From positions 372,001 to 436,000 of the forward strand of contig NZ_JARXYZ010000004.1 of assembly GCF_029894125.1 (NCBI RefSeq): a DNA stretch of 64,000 bases, given 5' to 3'. Both the position numbers and the translations under genes were made by a program. This DNA comes from Kitasatospora sp. MAA19. GTDB taxonomy: Bacteria; Actinomycetota; Actinomycetes; Streptomycetales; Streptomycetaceae. The notes below the pieces were generated by a model that was given only the letters and a program-made list of their open reading frames with translations, searched no databases and was not told where the DNA came from. Below are positions 46,586 to 55,710 of this stretch, one piece after another. The stretch's first letter is position 1, and each line of letters opens with the position of its first letter.

Positions 46586-48439
46586 GTGCGCGACCAGCTC
46601 AAGACCGAGGCCGGACAGCCGCCTGCCGTCCCGGGCCAGCGCGGCGGGCTCCCGGCGCCGGCGCACGCTCCGGCCGGCCACCCGAACCGTGAGGACGTGG
46701 CGGGCCGGCTCGGCTACCTCGATTCGGCGACCCGGCGGATCAACAGCGCGCTCGACCTGTCCGCGACGCTGCGCAACATCGGCCGGGTGCTGGTCCCGAC
46801 CCTGGCCGACGCCGCCGTGGTCCACCTGCGCGACCCGCTGCCCAACGTCGAACGCGAACCCGGCTTCCCGGACGAGCTGCGGATCCACCACAGCACCGGC
46901 ACCCGGATCGGACGGCGCGGCCGGCCGAGCGGCGCGGACGACCGGCACCGCTCCCGGTACGGCTCCCGCTCGGCCGCCGACACCGGCCCCGCCACCCCGG
47001 TGACCCGCGGCGGGGCGCTCGCGCACGCCCTGCTGAGCCGCCGCCCCGCCGAGTCCGCGGTGCTCGGCACGCCCGGCGCCGAACGCACCGAGGCGCTGCT
47101 GCGCGAGCTGTACGGCACCCGCGGGCTGGCCCGGTTGGCGGCGGGCACCTCGGTGCTGGCCCTGCCGTTGCGCGGCCGCAAGGCCGTCCTCGGACTGCTG
47201 GTGCTGATCCGCCGCCCTCCTGAACGCACCGGCCGGCCCGCCTTCGACGCCGCCGACATCGCGACCGCCGCACACCTCGCCACCCAGGCGGGGCTGGCGG
47301 TGGACACCGCGCTGCGGTACGCCCGCGAGTGGGAGATAGCCAACGAACTCCAGCGCAGCATGCTGCCGTTGCGCCTGCCGCAGCCGCACGGCGTCCGGCT
47401 GGCCCAGCGCTACCTGCCCGGCGAGCGCGGCGCACAGGTCGGCGGCGACTGGTACGACGCCGTACCGCTGCCCGGCAACCGGGTCGCCCTGATCGTCGGC
47501 GACGTGATGGGCCACTCGCTCACCTCGGCCGCCATCATGGGCCAACTGCGCACCAGCGCCCAGACGTTGGCGGCCCTCGACCTGCCGCCGCACGAGGTGC
47601 TCTACCACCTGGACGAGCAGGCCCAGCGGCTCGGCCGCGAGCAGCACCTGGCGACCTGCGTGTACGCGGTGTACGACCCGATCGCCAACCGGGTGGTGCT
47701 GGCCAACGCCGGGCACGTCCCGCCCGTCCTGGTCCGACCGGACGGGACGGCCGAGTTGGTGGAGCTGGACTCCGGGGCACCGATCGGGGTCGGCGGGGTG
47801 GACTTCAACTCGGTCGAACTGCCCGCGCCTCCCGGCTCGGCCCTGCTGCTGTTCACCGACGGCCTGGTGGAGACCCGCAGCCGCCCGATCAGCGACGGCC
47901 TGGAGGTGCTCCGCGCCCGGATCGCCGCCGCCCGCTGGCAGTCCCCCGAACAGCTCTGCCAGGAGGCGCTGCGGATCCTGCCGCCGGGCGACCGCGGCGA
48001 CGACATCGCCCTGCTGGGCGCGTGCTTCGACGGCATCCCGGCCGGGGACGTCGCGCACTGGTACCTGCAGCCGCGCAACGAGACGCCCGGTCGGGCCCGT
48101 CGGCTGGCCGCCCACACGCTGCGCCGCTGGGGGCTCGGCGAGCTCAGCGAGGCGACCGAGCTGATGGTCAGCGAGCTGGTGACCAACGCCGTCCAGCACG
48201 CGACCCGCCCGGTCACCCTGAGCCTGGTGCGCACCACCCGGCTGCGCTGCGAGGTCGGCGACGACAGCCCGCTGCTGCCGCGGCCGCGCCGCACCGGGCC
48301 GGAGGACGAACGCGGCCGCGGCCTGCAGATAGTGGCCAGGTGCGCCGACCGCTGGGGCGCCACCCGGCTGGGCACCGGCAAGGTGGTCTGGTTCGAGCAG
48401 CGCCTCCCCCAGCCGTCCGCCGAGCAGCGGCAGCCCTAG
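46586..48439 (+). CDS. GAF-SpoIIE phosphatase with C-terminal HATPase domain
   Basis: 617 aa: GAF about 40-245; SpoIIE/PP2C about 260-470 (GGDWYDAV, LIVGDVMGHS, LFTDGLVET, GDDIALLG); HATPase_c about 490-610 with N-box SELVTNAVQH. It lacks the two PAS domains of its relatives at 14986 and 17843. GTG 46586 follows AGGACAGG. Likely acts on anti-sigma-factor pathways; the input to the GAF domain is unknown. It is the second gene after the methyltransferase. Confidence 0.9.
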   Translation: MRDQLKTEAGQPPAVPGQRGGLPAPAHAPAGHPNREDVAGRLGYLDSATRRINSALDLSATLRNIGRVLVPTLADAAVVHLRDPLPNVEREPGFPDELRIHHSTGTRIGRRGRPSGADDRHRSRYGSRSAADTGPATPVTRGGALAHALLSRRPAESAVLGTPGAERTEALLRELYGTRGLARLAAGTSVLALPLRGRKAVLGLLVLIRRPPERTGRPAFDAADIATAAHLATQAGLAVDTALRYAREWEIANELQRSMLPLRLPQPHGVRLAQRYLPGERGAQVGGDWYDAVPLPGNRVALIVGDVMGHSLTSAAIMGQLRTSAQTLAALDLPPHEVLYHLDEQAQRLGREQHLATCVYAVYDPIANRVVLANAGHVPPVLVRPDGTAELVELDSGAPIGVGGVDFNSVELPAPPGSALLLFTDGLVETRSRPISDGLEVLRARIAAARWQSPEQLCQEALRILPPGDRGDDIALLGACFDGIPAGDVAHWYLQPRNETPGRARRLAAHTLRRWGLGELSEATELMVSELVTNAVQHATRPVTLSLVRTTRLRCEVGDDSPLLPRPRRTGPEDERGRGLQIVARCADRWGATRLGTGKVVWFEQRLPQPSAEQRQP

Positions 48440-48448
48440 GGCCCGCGC

Positions 48449-48481
48449 GGGCGCCCGGCGGGAGCGGCCCGCCGAGCGCCC
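48449..48481. terminator. Bidirectional terminator between the phosphatase and the MMPL transporter
   Basis: 14-bp stem with one mismatch (48449-48462 with 48468-48481) between convergent genes. Confidence 0.78.
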
Positions 48482-48491
48482 GGACCGCGGT

Positions 48492-50684
48492 TCAGACCCC
48501 GACCGGCTCCTTCGCCGGCCGCTCCTCCAGGCGAGCGATCAGCTGCTCGCCCTCCATGTCGACCCGCGGCACGACCTTCTCCAGCCGCTTCGGGAACCAC
48601 CAGGCGGCCCGGCCGAACAGCGTCATCGCGGCCGGCACCAGCGCCATCCGCACCACGAAGGCGTCCACCAGCACGCCCACCGCGAGGGCGAAGCCGATCG
48701 GCTGCACGATCGGGTCGTGGCCGAAGACGAACGAGCCGAACACCGACACCATGATCAGTGCCGCCGCCGTGACCACCCGGGCGCCGCCCCGCACCCCGGC
48801 CACGACCGCGTCCCGCGGCGCCCTGCCGTGGACGTACTCCTCCTTCATCCCGGAGACCAGGAACAGCTCGTAGTCCATCGCCAGCCCGAACAGCACGCCG
48901 ATCAGCAGGATCGGCACGAAGCTCACCACCGGCCCGACCTTCGGCACGTCGATCAGGCCGTCCAGCCAGCCCCACTGGTAGACCGCGACCACCGCGCCGA
49001 GCGAGGCGGTGATGCTGAGCAGGAATCCGGCCACCGCCTTGAGCGGGACGAGCACCGAGCGGAACGCCAGCGCCAGCAGCACCACCGCGATGCCGACGAT
49101 CACCGCGAGGAACGGCGGCAGCGCCTGGCCGAGCTTGGTGGAGACGTCGATGTTGGCGGCGGTGGTGCCGGTGACGGCGATGTCCGCGCCGGTGGCGGAC
49201 TTCAGCGACTCGCGCTGGTCTCGGATCTCGTTGACCAGTGTCCTGGTGCCGGCGTCGTCCGGCCCGGTCTGCGGGATGACGGTCAGCAGGGCGGTGCCGC
49301 CGGTCCGGTCGACGGTCGGGGGCAGCAGCGTCCGCACGCCCGGCAGGGTCTGCAGCCGGGCCGCCACGCCCTGCACCGCCTGCTCCGGCCGCGGCGCGCC
49401 CTGGGCGTCCACGACGACCACCAGCGGCGCGTTGAAGCCCGGCCCGAAGCCGGCGCCGACCAGGTCGTAGGCCTTGCGCGCGTCGGTGCCGGCGGCCTGC
49501 GAACCGCCGCCCGGCAGGCCGAGGTCGAGGCTCGCGGCGGGCACGGCGAGCAGGCCCAGCCCGGCCAGTCCGGCGAGCAGCACCGCCAGCGGGCGGCGGA
49601 CCACGAAGCGGGCCCAGCGCTCGCCCAGGGTGGTGCGGCCGTCGGGGCGGGTCTCGCGGTGCAGCGCCCGCTTCCGGACCGGCAGCCGGTCGATGGCACG
49701 GCCGGCGAAGCCGAGCAGCGCGGGCAGCAACGTGATCGCGACCAGGACGGCGACCACGACGGCGCCGGAGGCGGCCAGGCCCATCACGGTCAGGAAGGGG
49801 ACGCCCGCGACGGCGAGCCCGGCGAGCGCCACGACGACGGTCAGGCCGGCGAAGACGACGGCGCTGCCGGCGGTGGCGGTGGCGCGGGCGGCGGCCTCGT
49901 CCGGCTCCAGGCCCTCGTCCAGGTGGCGGCGGTGCCGGGAGAGGATGAACAGCGCGTAGTCGATGCCGACGGCGAGGCCGACCATCAGCGCCAGCACCGG
50001 CGCGGTGGTGATGATCTCGAACGAGCCGGACAGCGCCATGATCGCGGCCAGCGCCGCGCCGACCCCGACCAGGGCGGTCAGCAGCGGCAGCCCGGCGGCG
50101 ACCAATGAGCCGAGGGTGACCACCAGGACCACCCCGGCCACCACCAGGCCGATCACCTCCCCGCCGTCGACCTGCGCCATCTTGTTGTACGCGTCGCCGC
50201 CGAAGGCGACGTCCAGCCCGGCCGCGCGGGCCGGCTCGGCGGCGGCCCTGACGGCCTCGCGCTGCTGGTCGGTGACGTCGGCGAGCTTGTGGTCGAACGA
50301 GACCAGGGCGATCGCGACCCGGCCGTCCGGCGAGACGGCGCCGGTGGCGTACGGGTCGGGCACGGCGGCGACGCCCGGGACGGCGGCGATCCGGCCGACC
50401 GCCTCGCTGACGGCCCGGCCCGCCTCGGGCGCGGTGGCGCCGCCGGGCGCGGGGGCCGCGAAGACGACCTGGGCGGAGCCGTGGGCCTGCTGCGGGAAGG
50501 TGTCCTTGATCCGGTCCAGGGTGGTCTGCGCCTCGGTGCCCGGCACCTTGAACTCGTCGCTGGTCTTGCCGGCGAACGCCCCTGCGGCCCCGCCGAGCGC
50601 GATCAGCACGGCGATCCAGACGGCCAGCACCGCCCGCCTTCGCCGGAAGCAGTAGTGGCCCAGTCGGTAGAGGTACGTGGCCAT
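48492..50684 (-). CDS. MMPL/RND-family membrane exporter
   Basis: 730-aa proton-driven transporter with the MMPL layout: TM1 (AVLAVWIAVLIALGGAAGAF), a large extracellular domain, a block of helices (VDYALF-type motif GIDYALFILSRHRR), a repeat of the same plan, and a cytoplasmic C-terminus. MMPL proteins export lipids or small molecules in actinobacteria. ATG 50684 follows GAGGGG. The divergent TetR gene and the palindrome between them suggest a repressor-exporter pair. Confidence 0.93.
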   Translation of the reverse strand: MATYLYRLGHYCFRRRRAVLAVWIAVLIALGGAAGAFAGKTSDEFKVPGTEAQTTLDRIKDTFPQQAHGSAQVVFAAPAPGGATAPEAGRAVSEAVGRIAAVPGVAAVPDPYATGAVSPDGRVAIALVSFDHKLADVTDQQREAVRAAAEPARAAGLDVAFGGDAYNKMAQVDGGEVIGLVVAGVVLVVTLGSLVAAGLPLLTALVGVGAALAAIMALSGSFEIITTAPVLALMVGLAVGIDYALFILSRHRRHLDEGLEPDEAAARATATAGSAVVFAGLTVVVALAGLAVAGVPFLTVMGLAASGAVVVAVLVAITLLPALLGFAGRAIDRLPVRKRALHRETRPDGRTTLGERWARFVVRRPLAVLLAGLAGLGLLAVPAASLDLGLPGGGSQAAGTDARKAYDLVGAGFGPGFNAPLVVVVDAQGAPRPEQAVQGVAARLQTLPGVRTLLPPTVDRTGGTALLTVIPQTGPDDAGTRTLVNEIRDQRESLKSATGADIAVTGTTAANIDVSTKLGQALPPFLAVIVGIAVVLLALAFRSVLVPLKAVAGFLLSITASLGAVVAVYQWGWLDGLIDVPKVGPVVSFVPILLIGVLFGLAMDYELFLVSGMKEEYVHGRAPRDAVVAGVRGGARVVTAAALIMVSVFGSFVFGHDPIVQPIGFALAVGVLVDAFVVRMALVPAAMTLFGRAAWWFPKRLEKVVPRVDMEGEQLIARLEERPAKEPVGV

Positions 50685-50756
50685 GGGTGACCCCTCGGTC
50701 AGGTCGTCGGGCAGGCAGGTGCCTGAAGCAGGTCGCGCTCCACCGTACGCGCAACC

Positions 50757-50770
50757 TTGTCAGGTGACAA
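50757..50770. promoter_or_regulatory. Putative TetR operator between mmpL and tetR
   Basis: Inverted repeat TTGTCA-GG-TGACAA, centred 75-80 bp from both divergent starts. Related half-sites (GTTGTCC, GTGACAG) follow over the next 35 bp. Confidence 0.65.
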
Positions 50771-50840
50771 AGTTGTCCGACCGAATCAAGTGACAGAATC
50801 GTTCGACACAGTTATCCGACCATGGCGATACCCTGGCTGG

Positions 50841-51464
50841 ATGGCTCATGTCCCCGCCTCCGAACGCCGTCCGCAACTGGTCCAGGCCGCCCTCGACCTG
50901 ATGACCCGGGAGGGGGTCGCCGCCGGCAGCACCCGCGCGATCGCGGCCGAGTTAGGCGTGGCGCAGGCGACGGTGCACTACACCTTCGGCACCAAGAAGG
51001 ACCTCTACCGGGCCGTCGTCGAGCAGCTGACCGCCGAGTTCATCGGCCACGTCCGCGCCTCCTACCCGGGCGACGGCTCCTTCGGCGAGCAGGTCGGGAC
51101 ACTGGTCCACGCGCTCTGGGAGAGCTCGACCGGCGAGGACGGGCGGTGCGTGCTGCTGAGCGAGTTCGCGGCGCTGGCGATGCGCGACCCGGACCTGCAG
51201 GAGATCATGCGGGCGCTCCAGCACGGGATCGAGGGCACCGCGGCGGAGATGCTCACCGCGCTCGCCGACGCGCACGGCCTCCAACTGGCCATGCCCGCCC
51301 GGGAGATCGCCGTCCACTTCCTCACCGGCTTCGACGGCCTCACCGACCGCTACCTGGCGCTGCGCGCGCCGGGCGAGCAGCCCGACCCGGACACCCTGCG
51401 GGCCCTGGACCTGCTGGTGGCCACCACGGTCGGGCTCTGCCTCGGCGCCCCGGCGAGGCCGTAG
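50841..51464 (+). CDS. TetR-family regulator with a TTA codon
   Basis: 207 aa. N-terminal helix-turn-helix (QAALDLMTREGVAAGSTRAI, AAELGVAQATVHYTFGTKKD); the C-terminal ligand domain is all-helical. ATG 50841 lies seven bases after a TACCCT -10-like element, so the transcript may be leaderless. Leu in AAELGV is encoded by TTA (50952-50954), making it a candidate for bldA dependence. It probably represses the divergent MMPL exporter. Confidence 0.9.
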   Translation: MAHVPASERRPQLVQAALDLMTREGVAAGSTRAIAAELGVAQATVHYTFGTKKDLYRAVVEQLTAEFIGHVRASYPGDGSFGEQVGTLVHALWESSTGEDGRCVLLSEFAALAMRDPDLQEIMRALQHGIEGTAAEMLTALADAHGLQLAMPAREIAVHFLTGFDGLTDRYLALRAPGEQPDPDTLRALDLLVATTVGLCLGAPARP

Positions 51465-51511
51465 GCCCTCGGCGGCAATTCCGGGGGCCCGGAGACCAGG
51501 GAGCCAGGGGG

Positions 51512-52537
51512 CTAGGAGACGATCCGGACCGGGAGTTCGGCCAGCACCTCGCGCAGCGCGACCGCGAAGCGTTCGTACTCGGCACTGCGCGCCGAACCGG
51601 GGCGGGTGGCCAGCCCGATCCGGCGGCCGGGCGCCGGGGCGGCGAAGCGCACGGCGGCCAGCCGGTCGGTGCGGCCGGCCTCGACGTCCAGCGCGGTGGC
51701 CGGCAGCAGCGTCACCCCGAGGCCGCCGGCGACCAGTTGCACCAGGGTGGACAGACCGGCCGCACGGGTGGTGGAGCCCGTCGGATCGGCGCCGACCTCG
51801 CGGCAGATGTCGAGGGCCTGGTCGCGCAGGCAGTGGCCCTCCTCCAGCAGCAGCACGTCCAGGTCGAGCAGCACGTCGCGCGGGACGTCGATCCGCCCGG
51901 CGAGCGGATGGTCGGGCGGGGTGACCAGGACGAAGTCCTCGTCGAACAGCGGGATGTCCCGGGTCGGGGAGACGCCGCCGGCCGGGAGTGCGAGCAGTAG
52001 GACGTCCAGCCGCCCGGCGGCCAGTCCCTCCAGCAGCGAGGGCGTGCGCTCCTCGTGGACGTGCAGCTCCAGCTCCGGGAAGCGGTCGCGGACCAACCGC
52101 AGCACGGTGGGCAGCAGGTAGGGCGCGACGGTCGGGATGACACCGAGGTGCAGCGGCCCGGTGAACGGGCGGCGGGCCGCGTCGACCTCCTCGGTGAGGG
52201 CCTGCAGCGAGGCGAGCACCCGGCGTGCATGCTCGCGCACGCGCTCCCCCAAGGGAGTGATAATCACCCTGCGCGTCGTACGCTCGACCAGCTGCGCGCC
52301 CAGCGACTCCTCCAGCGCCGCGATCGCCCCGGACAGCGCCGGCTGACTGGTCCCGGTGGCAGCGGCGGCCTCCCGGAAGTGCCGGTGCTCGGCGACCGCG
52401 AGGAACGCCCTGAGCTGGGCGACGGTCGGCGTCCGGGGGCTGCGGACTGTGGCGCTCGCCACAACGGACTCGGGCCTGGCGGCGGCACCCCTGCGGGGCC
52501 GGGGCCGGGACGTGGGAAGTTCGGTACTGATAGCCAT
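51512..52537 (-). CDS. oxyR: OxyR, LysR-family peroxide sensor
   Basis: 341 aa. An N-terminal extension of about 35 residues precedes the LysR helix-turn-helix (QLRAFLAVAEHRHFREAAAA). The redox cysteines Cys236 and Cys245 (GHCLRDQALDICREVG) have the same spacing as the Cys199/Cys208 pair of E. coli OxyR. Divergent from ahpC-ahpD, its classical targets. ATG 52537 overlaps the predicted OxyR site. Confidence 0.95.
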   Translation of the reverse strand: MAISTELPTSRPRPRRGAAARPESVVASATVRSPRTPTVAQLRAFLAVAEHRHFREAAAATGTSQPALSGAIAALEESLGAQLVERTTRRVIITPLGERVREHARRVLASLQALTEEVDAARRPFTGPLHLGVIPTVAPYLLPTVLRLVRDRFPELELHVHEERTPSLLEGLAAGRLDVLLLALPAGGVSPTRDIPLFDEDFVLVTPPDHPLAGRIDVPRDVLLDLDVLLLEEGHCLRDQALDICREVGADPTGSTTRAAGLSTLVQLVAGGLGVTLLPATALDVEAGRTDRLAAVRFAAPAPGRRIGLATRPGSARSAEYERFAVALREVLAELPVRIVS

Positions 52538-52566
52538 CTCCGATCAGACACATCCAGTCTAGCTAT
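52530..52566. promoter_or_regulatory. Candidate OxyR-binding site
   Basis: Four tetramers spaced as in the OxyR consensus (ATAG-N7-CTAT-N7-ATAG-N7-CTAT): ATAG at 52530, CGAT at 52541, ATCC at 52552, CTAT at 52563, i.e. 13 of 16 positions. It overlaps the oxyR start codon and lies about 90 bp upstream of ahpC. Confidence 0.6.
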
Positions 52567-52653
52567 TTCCCTGATCAGTCCACGATGTGGAAACGTAGGA
52601 CGTGTCCGGAATCCGGACAAACTCCCCTCAGTCTCACTTCAGGAGAAGCGAAC

Positions 52654-53205
52654 GTGCTCACGATCGGTGACAAGTTCCCCGAGTTCGAACTCAACGCCTG
52701 CGTCGACCTGGACGCCGCGAACGCCTTCGCCGAGATCAACCACAAGTCCTACGAGGGCAAGTGGAAGATCGTCTTCTTCTGGCCGATGGACTTCACCTTC
52801 GTCTGCCCGACCGAGATCGCCGCGTTCGGCAAGCTGAACGACGAGTTCGCCGACCGCGACGCCCAGATCCTCGGCGTCTCCGGTGACTCCGAGTTCGTGC
52901 ACCACGCCTGGCGCAAGGACCACAAGGACCTGCGCGACCTGCCCTTCCCGATGCTGGCCGACGTCAAGCACGACCTGATGCGCGCCTGCGGCGTCGAGGG
53001 CGCGGACGGCACCGCCCAGCGCGCGGTGTTCATCGTCGACCCGAACAACGAGATCCAGTTCGTCATGGTGACCGCCGGCTCCGTCGGCCGTAACCCCAAG
53101 GAGGTCCTGCGGGTGCTGGACGCCCTGCAGACCGACGAGCTGTGCCCGTGCAACTGGACCAAGGGCGAGGACACCCTCGACGCCCAGGCCCTGCTGGCGG
53201 GCTGA
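52654..53205 (+). CDS. ahpC: Alkyl hydroperoxide reductase subunit C (peroxiredoxin)
   Basis: 183-aa cytoplasmic peroxidase. The peroxidatic Cys51 is in TFVCPTE; C-terminal cysteines in LCPCNW (164 and 166) provide the resolving thiol. GTG 52654 follows AGGAGAAGC. It is followed 3 bp later by ahpD, which regenerates it, and is divergent from oxyR. Confidence 0.97.
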   Translation: MLTIGDKFPEFELNACVDLDAANAFAEINHKSYEGKWKIVFFWPMDFTFVCPTEIAAFGKLNDEFADRDAQILGVSGDSEFVHHAWRKDHKDLRDLPFPMLADVKHDLMRACGVEGADGTAQRAVFIVDPNNEIQFVMVTAGSVGRNPKEVLRVLDALQTDELCPCNWTKGEDTLDAQALLAG

Positions 53206-53208
53206 CCC

Positions 53209-53751
53209 ATGGCCCTCGACGACCTGAAGGCCGCCCTCCCGGACTACGCCAAGGACCTCAAGCTCAACCTGGGCTCGGTCATCGGCAACTCCGACCTCCC
53301 CGCCCAGCAGCTCTGGGGCACCGTGCTGTCCTGCGCGATGGCCACCCGCAGCGCCGGTCTGCTGCGCGAGCTGGAGCCCGAGGCCAAGGCCAACCTCTCC
53401 CCGGAGGCGTACACCGCCGCCAAGGGCGCGGCCGCGATCATGGGGATGAACAACGTCTACTACCGGACGCTGCACCTGCTCTCCGACAAGGAGTACAGCA
53501 CGATGCGCGCCGGTCTGCGGATGAACATCATCGGCACTCCGGGCGTCGAGAAGGTCGACTTCGAGCTCTGGTGCTTCGCCGTGTCGGCCATCAACGGCTG
53601 CGGCCAGTGCCTCGACTCGCACGAGGCCGTCCTGCGCAAGGCCGGCGTCGAGCGCGAGGTCGTCCAGGCCTCGATGAAGATCGCCGCCGTCCTGCAGGCC
53701 GTGGCCGGCGTCCTCGACGCCGAGGCCGCCCTGGCCGACGCCACCGCCTGA
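53209..53751 (+). CDS. ahpD: Alkylhydroperoxidase AhpD
   Basis: 180-aa helical thiol-disulfide reductase. The active site GCGQCLDSH supplies Cys131, Cys134 and His138. It links AhpC to lipoyl-dependent reductants in actinobacteria. It is co-transcribed with ahpC and ends at a very long perfect terminator. Confidence 0.97.
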   Translation: MALDDLKAALPDYAKDLKLNLGSVIGNSDLPAQQLWGTVLSCAMATRSAGLLRELEPEAKANLSPEAYTAAKGAAAIMGMNNVYYRTLHLLSDKEYSTMRAGLRMNIIGTPGVEKVDFELWCFAVSAINGCGQCLDSHEAVLRKAGVEREVVQASMKIAAVLQAVAGVLDAEAALADATA

Positions 53752-53763
53752 CGGACCCGCGCC

Positions 53764-53816
53764 AACGCCGACGGGCCCCTTCCGGACACCACGTCCGGAA
53801 GGGGCCCGTCGGCGTT
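53764..53816. terminator. Very long perfect bidirectional terminator after ahpD
   Basis: Perfect 24-bp stem (53764-53787 with 53793-53816) and a five-base loop, ending at the stop codon of the convergent AI-2E gene. Confidence 0.92.
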
Positions 53817-53817
53817 G

Positions 53818-55239
53818 TCAGCTCTCCGCGGGCGGGGCCGCGGCACTGCGGCCGGCGGCTTCGCGGGCGGCCTCCAGCGCGGTGAAGACGGCCTGACCGG
53901 CCTCGTTGCGCCGGCGCAGGTGGGTGATCACGGTGTTGGTGACGGCGATCAGGGGGACGGCCACCACCGCGCCGCCGATGCCGCCGATGATGCCGCCGGC
54001 CGCGACGCCGAGGACGACGCCCAGCGGGTGCACCCGGACGGCGCGGCCGAGGATCAGCGGCTGGAGGATGTGGCTCTCGACCTGCATCACCGCGACCAGC
54101 ACGATCAGCACCATCAGCGCCGTCCACGGCCCCTCGGTGACCAGGGCGATCAGCATCGCGACCGTGCCGGTGACGAGGGCGCCGACCAGCGGGACGAAGG
54201 CGCCCAGGAAGATGATCACGGCCAGCGGCATCGCCATCGGCACGCCCAGCAGATCGATGCCGATGCCGATGCAGACCGCGTCGATGAAGGCCACGCAGAC
54301 GGTGCCGCGCACGTACGCGGTGAGCGTCGCCCAGGCCTTCGGGCCGGCGCCGGCCATGGCGAAGCGGGAGTGCCGGGGCAGCCCGCGCAGCGCCCAGTTC
54401 CAGATCCGCGCGCCGTCGTAGAGGAAGAAGAAGGTGGTGAAGAAGGCCAGCGCCACCGCGGTCAGCACCTCGACGGCGATCTGCGCACCGGTCAGGCTGG
54501 CCGAGGTGATCTGGTCGGTGTTGGTGGTGATCGCCTTGCCGATCTGGTCGGCGTAGTCGTTGATCTGCTGCTGGGTCAGGTGCAGCGGCCCGGTGCTCAG
54601 CCAGTCCCGCAGCGTGTTCACACCGTCCTGCACGCGACTGGTGACCTTCGACAGGTTGGTGGACACCTGCCAGACCACGAACCAGCCGACCAGTCCGATT
54701 CCGGCCAACCCGCTCAGGAACACCGCGCCCGCCGCCAGCGAGCGCGGCACCCCGTGCCGCCGCAGCCAGGAGACCGTCGGCTCCAGCAGCGCGGAGATCA
54801 GCAGCGAGGCCAGCACCGCGAAGGCGACCAGCCGCAGCATGTCGACGATGTAGAAGACGACGTAGAGCGCGGCGCCGAGCAGCAGCAGCCGCCAGGTCGA
54901 CTCGGCGGCCACCCGCAGCCCCCAGGGCACGGCCTCGGCCGGGGTGGCGGGCCGGCCGGGGTGGTACTCCCGGCCGAGGCCGGCGGGCGCGGCCGACGCG
55001 GGGGTGGCCGAGGCCGCCGGGGCCGCCGGTTCGGAGGACGGCGCCGCGGCGGGCTCGGCCCGCGGGGCCGGGACCGGATCGGGCGCCCCGGCCAGCACGG
55101 GGACGGCGAGCTCGTGCGGGTCCGCCGTCATCGCGGCGCGCCGGCGCCGTTCGATCACGGCGGCCGCGCTCGCCACCACGGCCATGCCCTTGGCCACGGC
55201 CTTGAAGGCCTTTCCGCCCCGCGCCATCCTCGCTACCAC
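53818..55239 (-). CDS. AI-2E-family (YdiK/PerM-like) membrane transporter
   Basis: About 473 aa with roughly eight hydrophobic segments in the AI-2E pattern: paired N-terminal helices (AALYVVFYIVDMLRLVAFAV), a long extracytoplasmic segment and a C-terminal helical bundle (AVIIFLGAFVPLVGALVTGT, VLGVAAGGIIGGIGGAVVAV). The N-terminal 80 residues are Ala/Pro-rich. Starts at 55290, 55239 and 55227 are possible; GTG 55239 has AGGGGAG nearby. The substrate is unknown despite the family name. Confidence 0.85.
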   Translation of the reverse strand: MVARMARGGKAFKAVAKGMAVVASAAAVIERRRRAAMTADPHELAVPVLAGAPDPVPAPRAEPAAAPSSEPAAPAASATPASAAPAGLGREYHPGRPATPAEAVPWGLRVAAESTWRLLLLGAALYVVFYIVDMLRLVAFAVLASLLISALLEPTVSWLRRHGVPRSLAAGAVFLSGLAGIGLVGWFVVWQVSTNLSKVTSRVQDGVNTLRDWLSTGPLHLTQQQINDYADQIGKAITTNTDQITSASLTGAQIAVEVLTAVALAFFTTFFFLYDGARIWNWALRGLPRHSRFAMAGAGPKAWATLTAYVRGTVCVAFIDAVCIGIGIDLLGVPMAMPLAVIIFLGAFVPLVGALVTGTVAMLIALVTEGPWTALMVLIVLVAVMQVESHILQPLILGRAVRVHPLGVVLGVAAGGIIGGIGGAVVAVPLIAVTNTVITHLRRRNEAGQAVFTALEAAREAAGRSAAAPPAES

Positions 55240-55290
55240 CGCTCCCCTGCTGAGCCGCCGTGCCCGGCGGTACGCCGTGGGTCCCGCCAC

Positions 55291-55636
55291 GGCCGTCAGG
55301 GATGACGCTACCGGGCGGGGGCGCGGCGAGTCCGACCCCCGGCGGGTTCGGCTCGAACAACCTCGTCACCAAACCGGGGCAAAACGCCAGATTTCAGATG
55401 GTTTCGGACCTGGATCGCTGGGGAGGAGTCGGGACGAGACCCCGGGGAGGGCGAGATCCCGGCCTCAGCGGTCCCGGCCGCAGACCAACTGTCGGCGGAC
55501 CGGCCGGTGCGGGAAGCAACCAGGACCCCTTCCCGCGCCCCGCGTCCGCACCCGGGCCCGCACCGCCCGTGGGCGCACTGGTCAGCGCAGCCCGGGCGGC
55601 GCGGCCCGACCCTCCGCCCAACCGGCGGGAAAGCGA
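55291..55636. other. Intergenic region upstream of the AI-2E gene
   Basis: About 350 bp with no supported gene; short frames are all Arg/Pro/Ala low-complexity. A less GC-rich patch near 55360-55420 may hold the promoter. Confidence 0.4.
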
Positions 55637-55682
55637 CGGCCCCCGGTCACTCGTCGGGTCCGACGAGCGACCGGGGGCCGTA
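55637..55682 (-). terminator. Terminator of the transglycosylase gene
   Basis: 22-bp stem with one mismatch and a two-base loop centre (55637-55658 with 55661-55682), 28 bp past the stop codon. Confidence 0.85.
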
Positions 55683-55710
55683 CGGAGTCCACCGCAGGGG
55701 GTGGTGACTC

